Shown: positions 5,416 through 13,727, counted from the stretch's first letter. The stretch: 22,926 bases of DNA from Bacillota bacterium (GCA_029555925.1 JAKPQU010000336.1:1-22926); one strand, 5' to 3'. Notes: generated by a model not told the origin, from the sequence alone. Numbers and translations: made by a program.

Positions 5416-7455
5416 CTATTTTTCTTTTCTGAAACTATGTAAATCAAAATTGACAAACTTATCTGAAGGTGCTACTAATTTCATAATATAACCTTTATTT
5501 GCTTCCAGATTTATTTTATCAGTAAAAGAATATTCCTGATAGATAACAGAAATGTTGTATTCTCCCGGTTCTATAGCTTTTACAACTGTTCTTCCTCCTA
5601 ACAAGGAGATAGAATCCAGCGTTTTACCGTTAATTTCAATATTTACATTCTCATCTGTATTATTAACGAATTCCACCGATGATCCTCTGGCAGATGCGAC
5701 ATAAACTGGCTCAAAAAAACTGTCACTGGCCTTATCAATATTCTCTTTCCATGATGATTTTTTCTTACTGTCAGTCATTTTGGAAAGAAATTTTCTGGCA
5801 ATACTCAATTCTTCTCTGGATTTAATCCAGTTTCCCTGTTGATAATAACATCTGGCAAGATAATAGTGTCCTTCTACATATGAAGGTGAAAAGTTAATAG
5901 CCCTTTTGAATGCTTCTATAGCCTGTGACAGTTCTCCCACTGCCAGTGGAGATTTTTCAAACATATGTTTCAGTACATCCAGTTCATAAATACCATAATA
6001 ACAATGACCCATCATATAATAACCCTTCGGGTCTTTATTATATTTCTTACTGTAATCATCAAATTTCATAATAGCTTCTTTATATTTTGCTACAGGATCG
6101 GTATAACTGCCTTTACCCTGTGAATTTAAATAATCTGATTTACTGTCACTGGCTTTACTATAAAGTAGCAGACCATCATTAAATAAGGTCTGGGCAACAG
6201 TAGTATTATAGAGCCAGTAAATCCCATAGATAAAAGCAAAAACCAGAATTACACCGGCACAGATCATTAAATTCTTTACCAGTTTTGCACTGTTCTCTGC
6301 ATGTTCTATAAGTTCATCTTTTTCTACGGCAGTTTTTTTCGTTACAGGCGGCTCAGAAAAAGATGATGGGAATTGTTTTGTTAAGGCAGGTTGAATAATC
6401 TCAGTTTTCACTGAATTTTTATCTGAATAATTATCTGCAGGCATCTGCTGACCTGAATCAGGTGAAACTTCCGGAAGTTCTATAACAGAAGGTTTTGAAG
6501 TTTGAATGATAGAAGTTACTTTAGAAAGAGAATTAATTTCATGATTATTCTTTTCCAGTTTTAATATCTTCAACAATGCTTCTTTCATTTCCTGTGCAGA
6601 ATTATATCGTTCTTCCGGATTTAAAGATAAAGACTGTTCTATTATAGGAACAAAATCTCCATTGAGTTCAGGTAAACAATCTTTAAGAGGAGGGAATTTA
6701 CCTTCTGAAAAATTTTCGGATTTTCCTGTCAGAAGATAATATACTGTGGCACCAAGTGCAAAGATATCACTTCTAACACTGAATTCACCTTTTTTTTCTT
6801 CAGGAGCACTGTAGTCGCCTGCCGGCAAAATACCTTTATCTTTGGCTTCAGGGTCAGAACTTGAGAGATAAAAATCAAGAAATACAACCCTCTGATCATT
6901 ATCTTTAATCATTATATTATCCGGATTAATATCACGATAAATAATAGGCGGATCCTGATGATGGGCATAATCGAGCATATCCAGTATCTGCATGGTCCAG
7001 GATTTAACATCTTCCTTTACCAGGCCGGGATTTCCTCTGTCTTCAAGAATGGACTTGAGGCTTTTACCTTCAAAATAGTCCATGACAAGATAATGTCTTC
7101 CTTTTTCCACAAAATAATTTGTAATCACAGGAATACATGGATGACGGGAATTGCAGAACAGTTTTATCTCTTCTCTTATTTTCTTTACATAATTCTTAAA
7201 ATCATTCATTTCTCCGTAATTAAGAAACAGTTCTTTTACCACACATATGGTTTTAAATCTTGTATCTTCAGCTTTATAAACTATGCCTCCGTCGGATTCC
7301 CTGAGTAAAGAATCAATCTTATATCTTTTATCCAGTAAAATTCCGGTGGCAAGAATTTGTAAAGGGGCAATATCCGAGAGTTCACTTCCGCACCTGATAC
7401 AGAAATGATAATCTTCTATTTTTTCATTGCCACAATTCAAACAACAGGGAAGCAT
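5416..7455 (-). CDS. Zinc-ribbon Ser/Thr kinase-like protein (degenerate) with TM, TPR-like and PEGA-like regions
   Basis: The 679-aa protein has an N-terminal zinc ribbon (C5, C8, C19, C22), a kinase fold at about 45-295, a proline-containing linker, one membrane segment at about 396-418, TPR-like helices, and a C-terminal beta-rich region resembling PEGA domains (EPGEYNISV). The kinase keeps the VAIK-type lysine (VVKEL) and the catalytic Asp. However, RDxKPxN reads RDINPDN (Lys to Asn), DFG reads DFY, and the glycine loop is weak (ESDGGIVY). It is thus likely a pseudokinase or weak kinase. I chose ATG 7453-7455, which follows AAGGGG by 9 nt and aligns the zinc ribbon with its neighbour. A TTG at 7482 would add nine residues and overlap the upstream gene. 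The genes are probably co-transcribed. Confidence 0.85.
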   Translation of the reverse strand: MLPCCLNCGNEKIEDYHFCIRCGSELSDIAPLQILATGILLDKRYKIDSLLRESDGGIVYKAEDTRFKTICVVKELFLNYGEMNDFKNYVKKIREEIKLFCNSRHPCIPVITNYFVEKGRHYLVMDYFEGKSLKSILEDRGNPGLVKEDVKSWTMQILDMLDYAHHQDPPIIYRDINPDNIMIKDNDQRVVFLDFYLSSSDPEAKDKGILPAGDYSAPEEKKGEFSVRSDIFALGATVYYLLTGKSENFSEGKFPPLKDCLPELNGDFVPIIEQSLSLNPEERYNSAQEMKEALLKILKLEKNNHEINSLSKVTSIIQTSKPSVIELPEVSPDSGQQMPADNYSDKNSVKTEIIQPALTKQFPSSFSEPPVTKKTAVEKDELIEHAENSAKLVKNLMICAGVILVFAFIYGIYWLYNTTVAQTLFNDGLLLYSKASDSKSDYLNSQGKGSYTDPVAKYKEAIMKFDDYSKKYNKDPKGYYMMGHCYYGIYELDVLKHMFEKSPLAVGELSQAIEAFKRAINFSPSYVEGHYYLARCYYQQGNWIKSREELSIARKFLSKMTDSKKKSSWKENIDKASDSFFEPVYVASARGSSVEFVNNTDENVNIEINGKTLDSISLLGGRTVVKAIEPGEYNISVIYQEYSFTDKINLEANKGYIMKLVAPSDKFVNFDLHSFRKEK

Positions 7456-7475
7456 AAAACACAGCCCCTTTCCTT

Positions 7476-9014
7476 TTAACAATCAAGGACACAGCGGAAT
7501 CCTCTTGCAGGGTTCCGATATTCGGGAACATCAAAACCTCTGTAGCTGCATGTAGCAAACTGGCTTTTGCCGCCTCTGACTACTTTTGTCTTACCTTTTT
7601 CATAAGGCCCTTTATAGGGATAGGGATAATACCAATCAGAGGTCCACTCATAGATAGAACCGACCATATCCATAAGACCATAGTGACTTGCCCTGTCAGG
7701 AAAGCTTCCTACAGAGGGAATGGTGTTAGGATCTATAGAATAACTGCTCCACTCACTGCCCCATGGATATTTTCTTCCATCTGTCCCTCTTGCAGATTTT
7801 TCCCATTCAGCTTCCAGCGGGAGCCTTTTACCGGCCCATGCAGCATATTGTTCTGCTTCATAATAGTTCACATTAACTACAGGGCAGTTTTCCATACCCG
7901 GTTTAAAATTTCTTCTCCAGTGACCAATTTTAGCACCTGTTTCTTTTATAAACCTGTCAAACTGGGCATTTGTAACAGGAAATTTATCTATCAAAAAACT
8001 TTTTACAAGAACTTTATGCTTCGGATATTCATTGGGATCAGCCTGATCAGAGCCCATCCAGAACTCTCCGGCAGGAATAAATATCATATCAGGATAATCA
8101 TCTGCAAGCAGTTTTGCAGGCATTTCAGAAGAAACCAGAGCTTCAATCATTTCTTTTGCAGAAGAAAATCTTTTTCCTGGATCTTCCTGAAGAGCTTTCA
8201 TTACAATTCTGGCAAGCTTTTTTGATACATTCGGATTGACCTGTTCTAAAGGTTCTATAGTAAGTAATTGAGGTTGAATGCCTGTCAGCATATGGTGCAT
8301 GGTGGCACCCATCGAATATATATCACTGCGCGGTTCCGGTTTTCCTTTGACCTGTTCCATGGCACAGTAACCAAAAGTCCCTATAATAGTCTTTGTAGTG
8401 GTGCTATCAGAAGCTATAGTTCTGGCTATGCCAAAATCTATAAGGACAGCTCTTTTATCATGATCCCTTATCATAATATTTCCAGGTTTCAGATCTCTGT
8501 AAACAATAGGAGGGTCCTGATTATGCAGATAATCCAGTACTTCCAGTATCTGAATGGCACAGTTTATTACCTTATCTTCTTCTACGGGTTTTCCGTCAAG
8601 CTCTTCAAGTATATTCTCAAGATCCTCACCTTTTATAAAATCCATAACCAGGTAATATCTGCCATGTTCTACAAAATAATCCATAACCACAGGAAGACCT
8701 ATATGGCGCAACTTGCTTAACATAAGGGCTTCCTCTTCAAATCTCTTCACAGCATATTGCTGATCTTCCGGGGCGTCATTACTTAACATCTCTTTTACAG
8801 CACATTCTCTGTCAAGGCGAATATCTCTGGCCTTATAAACACACCCCATACCACCCTCTTTTATAACATCTATTATTTCATAACGCCTCTGTATTATATA
8901 GCCTTCATACATAAAACCTTCTTCAGACCACTCTATTAAAGGTACACCACATTTACCGCAAAATACTGCTTCATTTATATTTTTAAATTTACAACTATGA
9001 CATTGAACTGCCAT
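7476..9014 (-). CDS. Zinc-ribbon Ser/Thr protein kinase with C-terminal FGE-sulfatase (SUMF1-like) domain
   Basis: The 512-aa protein starts with a zinc ribbon (C5, C8, C19, C22). A Hanks-type kinase domain follows at about 43-295 with all key motifs: GGMGCVYKARD, the VKEM lysine, YRDLKPGN, IDFGIAR, and AMEQ in place of APE. Residues about 305-512 are an FGE-sulfatase domain, from MIFIPAGEFWMGSD to ARGFRCVLDC. The paired active-site cysteines of true formylglycine-generating enzymes are not evident (only one Cys in SQFATCSYRG), so the domain may be structural or ligand-binding. There is no membrane segment, so it acts in the cytoplasm. Its stop lies 21 bp before the start of the degenerate kinase, suggesting an operon and possible trans-regulation. 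SD is AGAGGTG. Confidence 0.9.
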   Translation of the reverse strand: MAVQCHSCKFKNINEAVFCGKCGVPLIEWSEEGFMYEGYIIQRRYEIIDVIKEGGMGCVYKARDIRLDRECAVKEMLSNDAPEDQQYAVKRFEEEALMLSKLRHIGLPVVMDYFVEHGRYYLVMDFIKGEDLENILEELDGKPVEEDKVINCAIQILEVLDYLHNQDPPIVYRDLKPGNIMIRDHDKRAVLIDFGIARTIASDSTTTKTIIGTFGYCAMEQVKGKPEPRSDIYSMGATMHHMLTGIQPQLLTIEPLEQVNPNVSKKLARIVMKALQEDPGKRFSSAKEMIEALVSSEMPAKLLADDYPDMIFIPAGEFWMGSDQADPNEYPKHKVLVKSFLIDKFPVTNAQFDRFIKETGAKIGHWRRNFKPGMENCPVVNVNYYEAEQYAAWAGKRLPLEAEWEKSARGTDGRKYPWGSEWSSYSIDPNTIPSVGSFPDRASHYGLMDMVGSIYEWTSDWYYPYPYKGPYEKGKTKVVRGGKSQFATCSYRGFDVPEYRNPARGFRCVLDC

Positions 9015-9075
9015 TTAGACACCTCTGAAATCATGCCAGCCTATATGTGCCGGGAAAGTTATTTATAAATTTCTA

Positions 9076-9104
9076 TATATAAAATATTCCAGAAACGTTT
9101 TCAA
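9076..9104 (-). promoter_or_regulatory. Sigma-70 type promoter of the kinase pair
   Basis: On the minus strand TTGAAA (9099-9104), a 17-bp spacer and TATATA (9076-9081) lie about 62 bp upstream of the kinase start codon. This gives a leader of roughly 55 nt. A TATAAT without a good -35 occurs further upstream. Confidence 0.6.
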
Positions 9105-9201
9105 AAATCCTTTTTTCCGTTTTTTTTCTTACTTAACATTATACCACTTTTACTTAAATTATATACCGAATATTAACGACGGTCGGACAATCACTTATAA
9201 T

Positions 9202-9231
9202 CGTGACGCGTAACGCGTAAGGCGTGACGGG
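9202..9231. repeat. Heptad array, CGTNACG type
   Basis: Units are CGTGACG, CGTAACG, CGTAAGG, CGTGACG, followed by GG. It lies between the kinase promoter region and the 3' end of mnmE. Confidence 0.8.
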
Positions 9232-9275
9232 TGGGTCGTAATGATTGATTTGGCGTTTATTCAAACGCCCCTACT

Positions 9276-9310
9276 CTTCACTTTTCACGACTCACTACTC
9301 ACTACTTACC
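9276..9310. repeat. Heptad array containing the mnmE stop codon
   Basis: Units on the plus strand are CTTCACT, TTTCACG, ACTCACT, ACTCACT, ACTTACC. The mnmE stop (TAG, complement of 9302-9304) and its last two codons fall in the array. The encoded Gly-Lys end is the family's normal C-terminus. Confidence 0.75.
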
Positions 9311-10690
9311 GACACAAAAATTTTCGAATATTCTTGTCAATATGTCGTCGGTAACATTATCTCCTGTAATCTCTCCAAGGAAATCAAGAGATTTTTTTAA
9401 ATCTATTGCAATAATATCGGAAGAGAAACCATTTTCAAGAGATTCTTTGAATTCCAGAAGAGACATTTTACAGTTAACCAGGGCTTTCCTGTGCCGTAAA
9501 TTTGAAATAAATATACGTTCTTTACAAGAAACATGCCCTCTAGAAATAAAAGAAAGGATAGATTTTTTTATCTTATTTACTCCTTCTTCTGATAGCAATG
9601 AAGTTTCTACCGAATTAAATGATAAAAATGCTTCAGAAAAATCACCTTTCCGGGGTAAATCAATTTTATTAAAGACCAGAATCAGTTGATTTTTTGGTAT
9701 CTTATCAATAATCTCCAGTTCTTCTCTGTGAAAATCCTGTGAAACATCAATCAGATAAAGGACCAGATCTGCTTTAGCCATAATCTCATATGTCTTATTT
9801 ACCCCCATAGTCTCGACTATATCAATAGTTTTTCTTATACCTGCAGTATCTATTATTTCTACGGGAAATCCTTCAAGGTTTAAATATTCTTCTATTGTAT
9901 CTCTTGTTGTACCCGGTATATCTGTCACAATGGCACGATTTTCTCCCAGTAATCCATTCAAAAGACTCGATTTACCGGCATTTGGCCTTCCTACGATGGC
10001 TACCTTGATACCTTCCCTTAATATCTTACCGTAATCGGCAGTATTTATAAGCTCTTCGATATGTGCTATTATATCGTCGATCTTCTTATGAAACGATGAA
10101 AAATCAACAGGTGAAATATCATCTTCAGGATAGTCAATATCTGCTTCTATATGAGCCAGTAAGTCGGCAAGATTTTTATAAATATGCTTTATTTCTCCTG
10201 ACAGTTTTCCTTCCACCTGATTCATGGCCACTTTCAGAGAGGCATCTGTTCTGGCCCTGATAAGATCCATAACTGCTTCTGCCTGTGTAAGATCAATTCG
10301 TCCGTTAAGGAAAGCTCTCTTTGTAAATTCTCCCGGTTCCGCCAGTCTTGCTCCGCCGGCTAAAACAAGATTTAAAATCTTTTTCAATACTATGATGCCG
10401 CTGTGGGAGTTTATTTCTACTATATCTTCTCTCGTATAAGTTCCGGGAGCTCTCATAACAGATAAAAGAACCTCATCCACTCTCTCTCCTGTCGAAGGTT
10501 CCACAATATAGCCGTAATGCAATCTATGGCTTTCAAATGAATTCACCGGGAGAGAGTTTTTAGCCGGAGAAAATATGGCTGAAACTATTGTAACAGACTG
10601 ATTACCGCTTAACCTGATGATACCGATACCGCCTTCTCCGGGTGGAGTAGAAATGGCAGCTATTGTATCATCTATAACACCATGTAACAT
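9302..10690 (-). CDS. mnmE: tRNA-modification GTPase MnmE
   Basis: MnmE, with MnmG, installs the (carboxymethyl)aminomethyl group on U34 of certain tRNAs, using a formyl-THF-type one-carbon donor. The 462-aa protein has the N-terminal folate-binding domain (TIAAISTPPGEGGIGIIRLSG, residues 9-29), helical regions around an inserted G domain with P-loop GRPNAGKSS (about 229-237), GTTRDT, DTAGI, NKID (about 338) and the conserved C-terminal Cys in FCVGK. A full SD (AAGGAGGT) precedes the ATG. mnmG is not in the window. The gene is in the usual rpmH-side cluster and shares orientation with jag upstream, separated by a hairpin-forming array. Confidence 0.97.
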   Translation of the reverse strand: MLHGVIDDTIAAISTPPGEGGIGIIRLSGNQSVTIVSAIFSPAKNSLPVNSFESHRLHYGYIVEPSTGERVDEVLLSVMRAPGTYTREDIVEINSHSGIIVLKKILNLVLAGGARLAEPGEFTKRAFLNGRIDLTQAEAVMDLIRARTDASLKVAMNQVEGKLSGEIKHIYKNLADLLAHIEADIDYPEDDISPVDFSSFHKKIDDIIAHIEELINTADYGKILREGIKVAIVGRPNAGKSSLLNGLLGENRAIVTDIPGTTRDTIEEYLNLEGFPVEIIDTAGIRKTIDIVETMGVNKTYEIMAKADLVLYLIDVSQDFHREELEIIDKIPKNQLILVFNKIDLPRKGDFSEAFLSFNSVETSLLSEEGVNKIKKSILSFISRGHVSCKERIFISNLRHRKALVNCKMSLLEFKESLENGFSSDIIAIDLKKSLDFLGEITGDNVTDDILTRIFENFCVGK

Positions 10691-10761
10691 AATACCTCCT
10701 TAAAATTAAAAAAGAGCCCATGCTCTTATCAGATCAAACTTATTATGAATATTGATGTCAT

Positions 10762-10814
10762 GTGAAGAGTGACGGGTGATAATGCTTTTCACCCGTCACT
10801 CTTCACCCTTCATC
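10762..10814. repeat. Heptad hairpin between jag and mnmE
   Basis: GAAGAGTGACGGGTGA (10764-10779) and its exact reverse complement (10789-10804) form a 16-bp stem with a 9-nt loop. The array continues with TTCACCC and TTCATCA up to the jag stop codon. No T-run follows the stem in the jag direction, so termination is possible but not clear. Confidence 0.8.
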
Positions 10815-10817
10815 ACA

Positions 10818-11447
10818 TTACTTTCTTGGCGATACAACGACCCTTCTTACAGGTTCATCCCCCTGGCTGTACGTATTTACATAAGGATTATCCTGAAGGA
10901 CTGTATGAATAATTCTGCGCTCATACGGTAGCATTGGCTCCAGAACTATATTTTTTCTTGCCTCATAGGCTTTCTTAGCCATTTTTTCAGCCAGTCCCTG
11001 AAGGGTTTTTTCCCTTCTTTCTCTGTATCCTTCACCATCTACTACTATTCTTATTCTCTCTTTTTTCTCTTTATTTCCCTTATTTGCTATAATATTCAGT
11101 AAAAGCTGAAGAGAATCTAGAGTTCGTCCATGACGACCTATTAAAATTCCTAGACTGTCTCCGCTGAGACAGAATCTGACTATATTATTTTCTTCTTTTT
11201 TATCGATTATTTTAACATCTAAATTCATACAAATAAGAATATCTGATAAAACCTTTTCAGCAACTGAAGAGGGGTTACTTTTAACAACTACTTTAACTCT
11301 GGCCTGCTTTGCACCGAGTCCAAAAATTCCCCTGCTTCCTTCATCAATAATCTCTATATCTACTTCATCTTCAGTTACACCTAATTCCGAAATAGCTTTT
11401 TCAGTTGCTTCTTCAACAGTTTTTCCTGTTTGTTCTACTTCTTTCAT
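10818..11447 (-). CDS. jag: Jag/KhpB family RNA-binding protein
   Basis: Jag (KhpB) is a cytoplasmic RNA-binding protein associated with cell-wall elongation and often encoded beside yidC. The 209-aa protein has an N-terminal Jag domain (residues 1-53, with SRGIFGLGAKQARVKV), a KH domain with the GxxG loop GRHG in ILIGRHGRTLDSLQLLLN, and a C-terminal R3H domain with ERRIIHTVLQ. The SD is poor (AGGA very close to the ATG). Downstream of the stop, a heptad array begins at once. Orientation and order match the usual yidC-jag-mnmE arrangement, but 514 bp of repeats separate it from yidC. Confidence 0.93.
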   Translation of the reverse strand: MKEVEQTGKTVEEATEKAISELGVTEDEVDIEIIDEGSRGIFGLGAKQARVKVVVKSNPSSVAEKVLSDILICMNLDVKIIDKKEENNIVRFCLSGDSLGILIGRHGRTLDSLQLLLNIIANKGNKEKKERIRIVVDGEGYRERREKTLQGLAEKMAKKAYEARKNIVLEPMLPYERRIIHTVLQDNPYVNTYSQGDEPVRRVVVSPRK

Positions 11448-11519
11448 TCCTATTGACCCGGTCTAAAATACTGTTACTATTATCTCCAGGGTTGTAAAAA
11501 AATAATCACTCTTTACAAT

Positions 11520-11536
11520 CGTAACGCGTGACGCGA
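11520..11536. repeat. Short heptad array, CGTNACG type
   Basis: Units are CGTAACG, CGTGACG and a partial CG. It lies about 75 bp upstream of the jag start codon. Confidence 0.6.
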
Positions 11537-11717
11537 GGACAACAATCACAATTCGACAGAGTTATTTCCTTACAGTCCCTTTATAACCGACAAAAGGTAT
11601 CTCTAAAAATATACGAATATTTACTTAAACCGGGTACACCCTCCTTTACAAATAATCTCTGTTTCAGGTGAAAATTTTGTTAAAAAATTACGAAGATTAT
11701 CTATGAATAAATTATTC

Positions 11718-11765
11718 AGATAAATTTCCTCTACATAATTTTTATATAAAACTTTATTTTTCACT
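11718..11765. repeat. Dispersed repeat family CTCTACATAATTTTTAT, copy 2
   Basis: This copy shares AGATAAA, then CCTCTACATAATTTTTAT, then TAAAACTTTAT with the copy at 2087. It lies within a 69-codon minus-strand frame, where it would read KVLYKNYVEEIYLNN. Confidence 0.65.
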
Positions 11766-11836
11766 GGGATTTTCGGGATTAAAGAATTACCGGAATTAGA
11801 AAACTCAAGTAAAGTAATGCTATTTATCATCCAGGT

Positions 11837-11862
11837 AATCCCATAAATCCTATAAATCTAAG
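11837..11862. repeat. 9-bp-period run
   Basis: AATCCCATA, AATCCTATA and AATCTAAG follow one another with a 9-bp period. This is a short low-complexity repeat distinct from the heptad arrays. Confidence 0.5.
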
Positions 11863-11883
11863 TCAAAAATGGAAATCTCTATA

Positions 11884-11946
11884 CCTCTTCATAATTTTTA
11901 TCTAAAACTTTATTTACGCCATTAAAAATGAACATTCCTATAGGCT
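11884..11946. repeat. Dispersed repeat family CTCTACATAATTTTTAT, copy 3
   Basis: This copy has CCTCTTCATAATTTTTATCT plus the block TACGCCATTAAAAATGAACATTCCTATAGG, which matches copy 1. On the minus strand it reads MFIFNGVNKVLDKNYEEV before a stop. Confidence 0.6.
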
Positions 11947-11961
11947 ACATTTATAAAATGA

Positions 11962-12786
11962 CTACCTTTTCCGCTTCTTCTTTTTAACTGTATTTTCTAA
12001 AATCGCTGTTTTCTTACTTTCTCCATTAATTTCTTCACTAGTTTCTTTCTGATCTTCTTCTGCAACATCTTCAAGACTGTTACCAGTAACTTCATCTTCT
12101 TTTGCAACTAAATTCATTATGATGTATTGCTGCACAATACTTAAAAGGTTGAATACAAGCCAGTAAAGTATAAGTGCAGACTGAAATTTGTACATAATAA
12201 AAGTAATAAATACTGACATAAATATAGCTGTAGATTTTTGAGCTCCTGCCCCTGTACTGGGTGTGGAACTCATAGTTATCATCTGTGACAGGTACATACT
12301 CAATCCGTACATTATTACTAAAGGGAGATCAGGCGTGGCAAGACTATTGCCAAATATCGGTATTAATTTGCCCATAATAGAAATTTTCGGGACCTGCTCC
12401 GGTGGCATACAACCTATCCATAGAAATTTCGCGCTTGCAAATTCAGCCTTAAAATGGTCAATAGTCCTGTATAAAGCATAAATAATCGGCATCTGAATCA
12501 ATAGTGGGAGGCAACCTCCTAAAGGATTGACTTTATGAGTTTTCCACAGTTCCATCATCTTCTGGTTCAATTTTTCCGGATCGTCTTTATACTTCTCCCG
12601 CAGTTTAGTCATTTCCGGCTGAATTTTCTGCATATCCTTCATCGATTTGAACTGCTGATTGGTAAAGTAAAGTAAAGATAATTTTATAGCAACCGTAAAA
12701 AGTATTATGGAATAGGCATAATTTCCTGTAATCTGATAGAAAAATTTGAGAATATCTCCTAAAAAAATACTGATACTATCTAACAA
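11962..12786 (-). CDS. yidC: YidC/Oxa1 family membrane protein insertase
   Basis: YidC inserts membrane proteins, alone or with SecYEG. The 274-aa protein is the short type, without the large periplasmic P1 domain of Proteobacteria. It has an N-terminal amphipathic region, about five membrane segments, a charged cytoplasmic hairpin (about 46-75), the GGCLPLLIQMPIIYALYR block (about 94-111), and a highly basic tail (KKKKRKR) suited to ribosome binding. The hydrophilic-groove arginine of first-TM segments is Lys here (FTVAIKLSL). The start is TTG at 12784-12786. An in-frame TAA lies four codons upstream and no later start fits. SD is weak (AGAGAAG). Confidence 0.93.
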   Translation of the reverse strand: MLDSISIFLGDILKFFYQITGNYAYSIILFTVAIKLSLLYFTNQQFKSMKDMQKIQPEMTKLREKYKDDPEKLNQKMMELWKTHKVNPLGGCLPLLIQMPIIYALYRTIDHFKAEFASAKFLWIGCMPPEQVPKISIMGKLIPIFGNSLATPDLPLVIMYGLSMYLSQMITMSSTPSTGAGAQKSTAIFMSVFITFIMYKFQSALILYWLVFNLLSIVQQYIIMNLVAKEDEVTGNSLEDVAEEDQKETSEEINGESKKTAILENTVKKKKRKR

Positions 12787-12865
12787 TAGCTTCTCTGGTT
12801 AATCAAAATATGAAAACCAGTATCCCCCTTTTTAAAAAAATTCCTCTCAGAGTCTGTAATAAACT

Positions 12866-13078
12866 CTACTCAACAGGATCATGTCCTCCTCTGCAGAAAG
12901 GATTACATCTCAATATCCGCCATGTAGCTTTTAACCCTCCTCTGATTATACCATGCTTTTCCAATGATTGGACAGCATACTCGGAACAGCTGGGATGAAA
13001 TCTACAGACAGGCGGCATATAACAAGAAATATACTTCTGATAAAACCGTATAAATTTTATCAGAATCAACTTTAACAT
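12866..13078 (-). CDS. yidD: Membrane protein insertion efficiency factor YidD
   Basis: YidD is a small membrane-associated protein that helps YidC-dependent insertion. At 70 aa it has the full family pattern: an amphipathic N-terminus (LIKFIRFYQKYIS), the CRFHPSCSEYA core, and the HGIIRGGLKATWRILRCNPF segment with conserved Cys residues. Its start overlaps the end of rnpA by 7 bp, so translation is probably coupled. yidC follows after 79 bp. Confidence 0.96.
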   Translation of the reverse strand: MLKLILIKFIRFYQKYISCYMPPVCRFHPSCSEYAVQSLEKHGIIRGGLKATWRILRCNPFCRGGHDPVE

Positions 13079-13446
13079 TTGTACAGTCCACTCTTCTTAA
13101 AAAGTTCTGCAAAACATTTTAGAATATCATTCAAGCTGGATTTTAATACTGCTTTTCTGGCAACAAAAATTATATCATATCCATCAGTCAAATGTTCAAT
13201 ATAATAACGATAGGCTTCTCTAAAACGTCTTTTTATTTTATTTCTTACAACAGCTTTACCCAGTTTTCTGGTTACAGAATAACCTGCTCTATTATAGTCC
13301 AGATTATTGGGATATATATATATAACTGCTACATTACTTGAAAAAGAAGTGCCATCCGTATAAGCTCTTTTAAAATTCTTATTAGAAGTTAAAGAAACAC
13401 TTTTTTTCCTAAAGAATACCTCCTTTCCTGAGAAATCACCAGACAT
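13072..13446 (-). CDS. rnpA: Ribonuclease P protein component
   Basis: RnpA binds the RNase P RNA and aids tRNA 5'-end maturation. The 124-aa protein has the conserved RNR-type motif in KLGKAVVRNKIKRRFREAYR (about residues 62-81) and the family's N-terminal pattern (SLTSNKNFKRAYTDG). The N-terminal extension before residue 13 is atypical. ATG 13444-13446 has no SD, while a perfect AAAGGAGGT lies inside the frame at 13418-13426 with no ATG, GTG or TTG in frame just after it. The start is therefore uncertain. The 3' end overlaps yidD. rpmH is 281 bp upstream instead of adjacent. Confidence 0.92.
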   Translation of the reverse strand: MSGDFSGKEVFFRKKSVSLTSNKNFKRAYTDGTSFSSNVAVIYIYPNNLDYNRAGYSVTRKLGKAVVRNKIKRRFREAYRYYIEHLTDGYDIIFVARKAVLKSSLNDILKCFAELFKKSGLYKC

Positions 13447-13727
13447 GCCGAATAGTTTTTATAACATCAATTAATTATCAAAATCTATCAGTCAAATTCT
13501 TTCTCTGAATAAAATTAACGATTCTTTAAATAAAAATTTGTATTATAACAATATCTAAATCATCTCACCGTCACGATTTCGTTACGAATCAATCAATTTT
13601 TAATAAGTTATAATACTTACCGGTGTATACACACCATCCAACCTGTGAGTTTGTCTCCTCCCGTCACGCATTACGCGTTACGTGTCACGACTATAACCGG
13701 TGGAGTATTTACCTTGCCTCCACTCAA
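13447..13727. other. Gap between rpmH and rnpA
   Basis: The gap contains a heptad array at 13660-13690 and AT-rich sequence with a TATAAT on the minus strand near 13530. In most bacteria rpmH and rnpA are nearly contiguous, so the repeat probably inserted here. A separate rnpA promoter is possible but no convincing -35 is visible. Confidence 0.5.
13660..13690. repeat. Heptad array, CGTNACG type, between rpmH and rnpA
   Basis: Units are CGTCACG, CATTACG, CGTTACG, TGTCACG, preceded by CTCC as at several other arrays. Confidence 0.8.

Larger units (their letters stand above)
11448..11961. other. Repeat-filled gap between yidC and jag
   Basis: This 514-bp gap holds a short heptad array (11520-11536), two copies of the CTCTACATAATTTTTAT family (11718-11765, 11884-11946) and a 9-bp-period run (11837-11860). 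A 69-codon minus-strand frame at 11621-11830 includes one repeat copy. It lacks a clear SD and I do not regard it as a gene. In most genomes yidC and jag are adjacent, so the gap looks acquired. Confidence 0.6.

Noticed and set aside
7683..8720. Plus-strand frames of 150-180 codons opposite the kinase gene
   Set aside because: They lie entirely antisense to a gene with strong domain evidence, and their translations show no protein-like pattern.
11621..11830. A 69-codon minus-strand gene between yidC and jag
   Set aside because: It overlaps a dispersed repeat copy, lacks a clear ribosome binding site and resembles no family I know.
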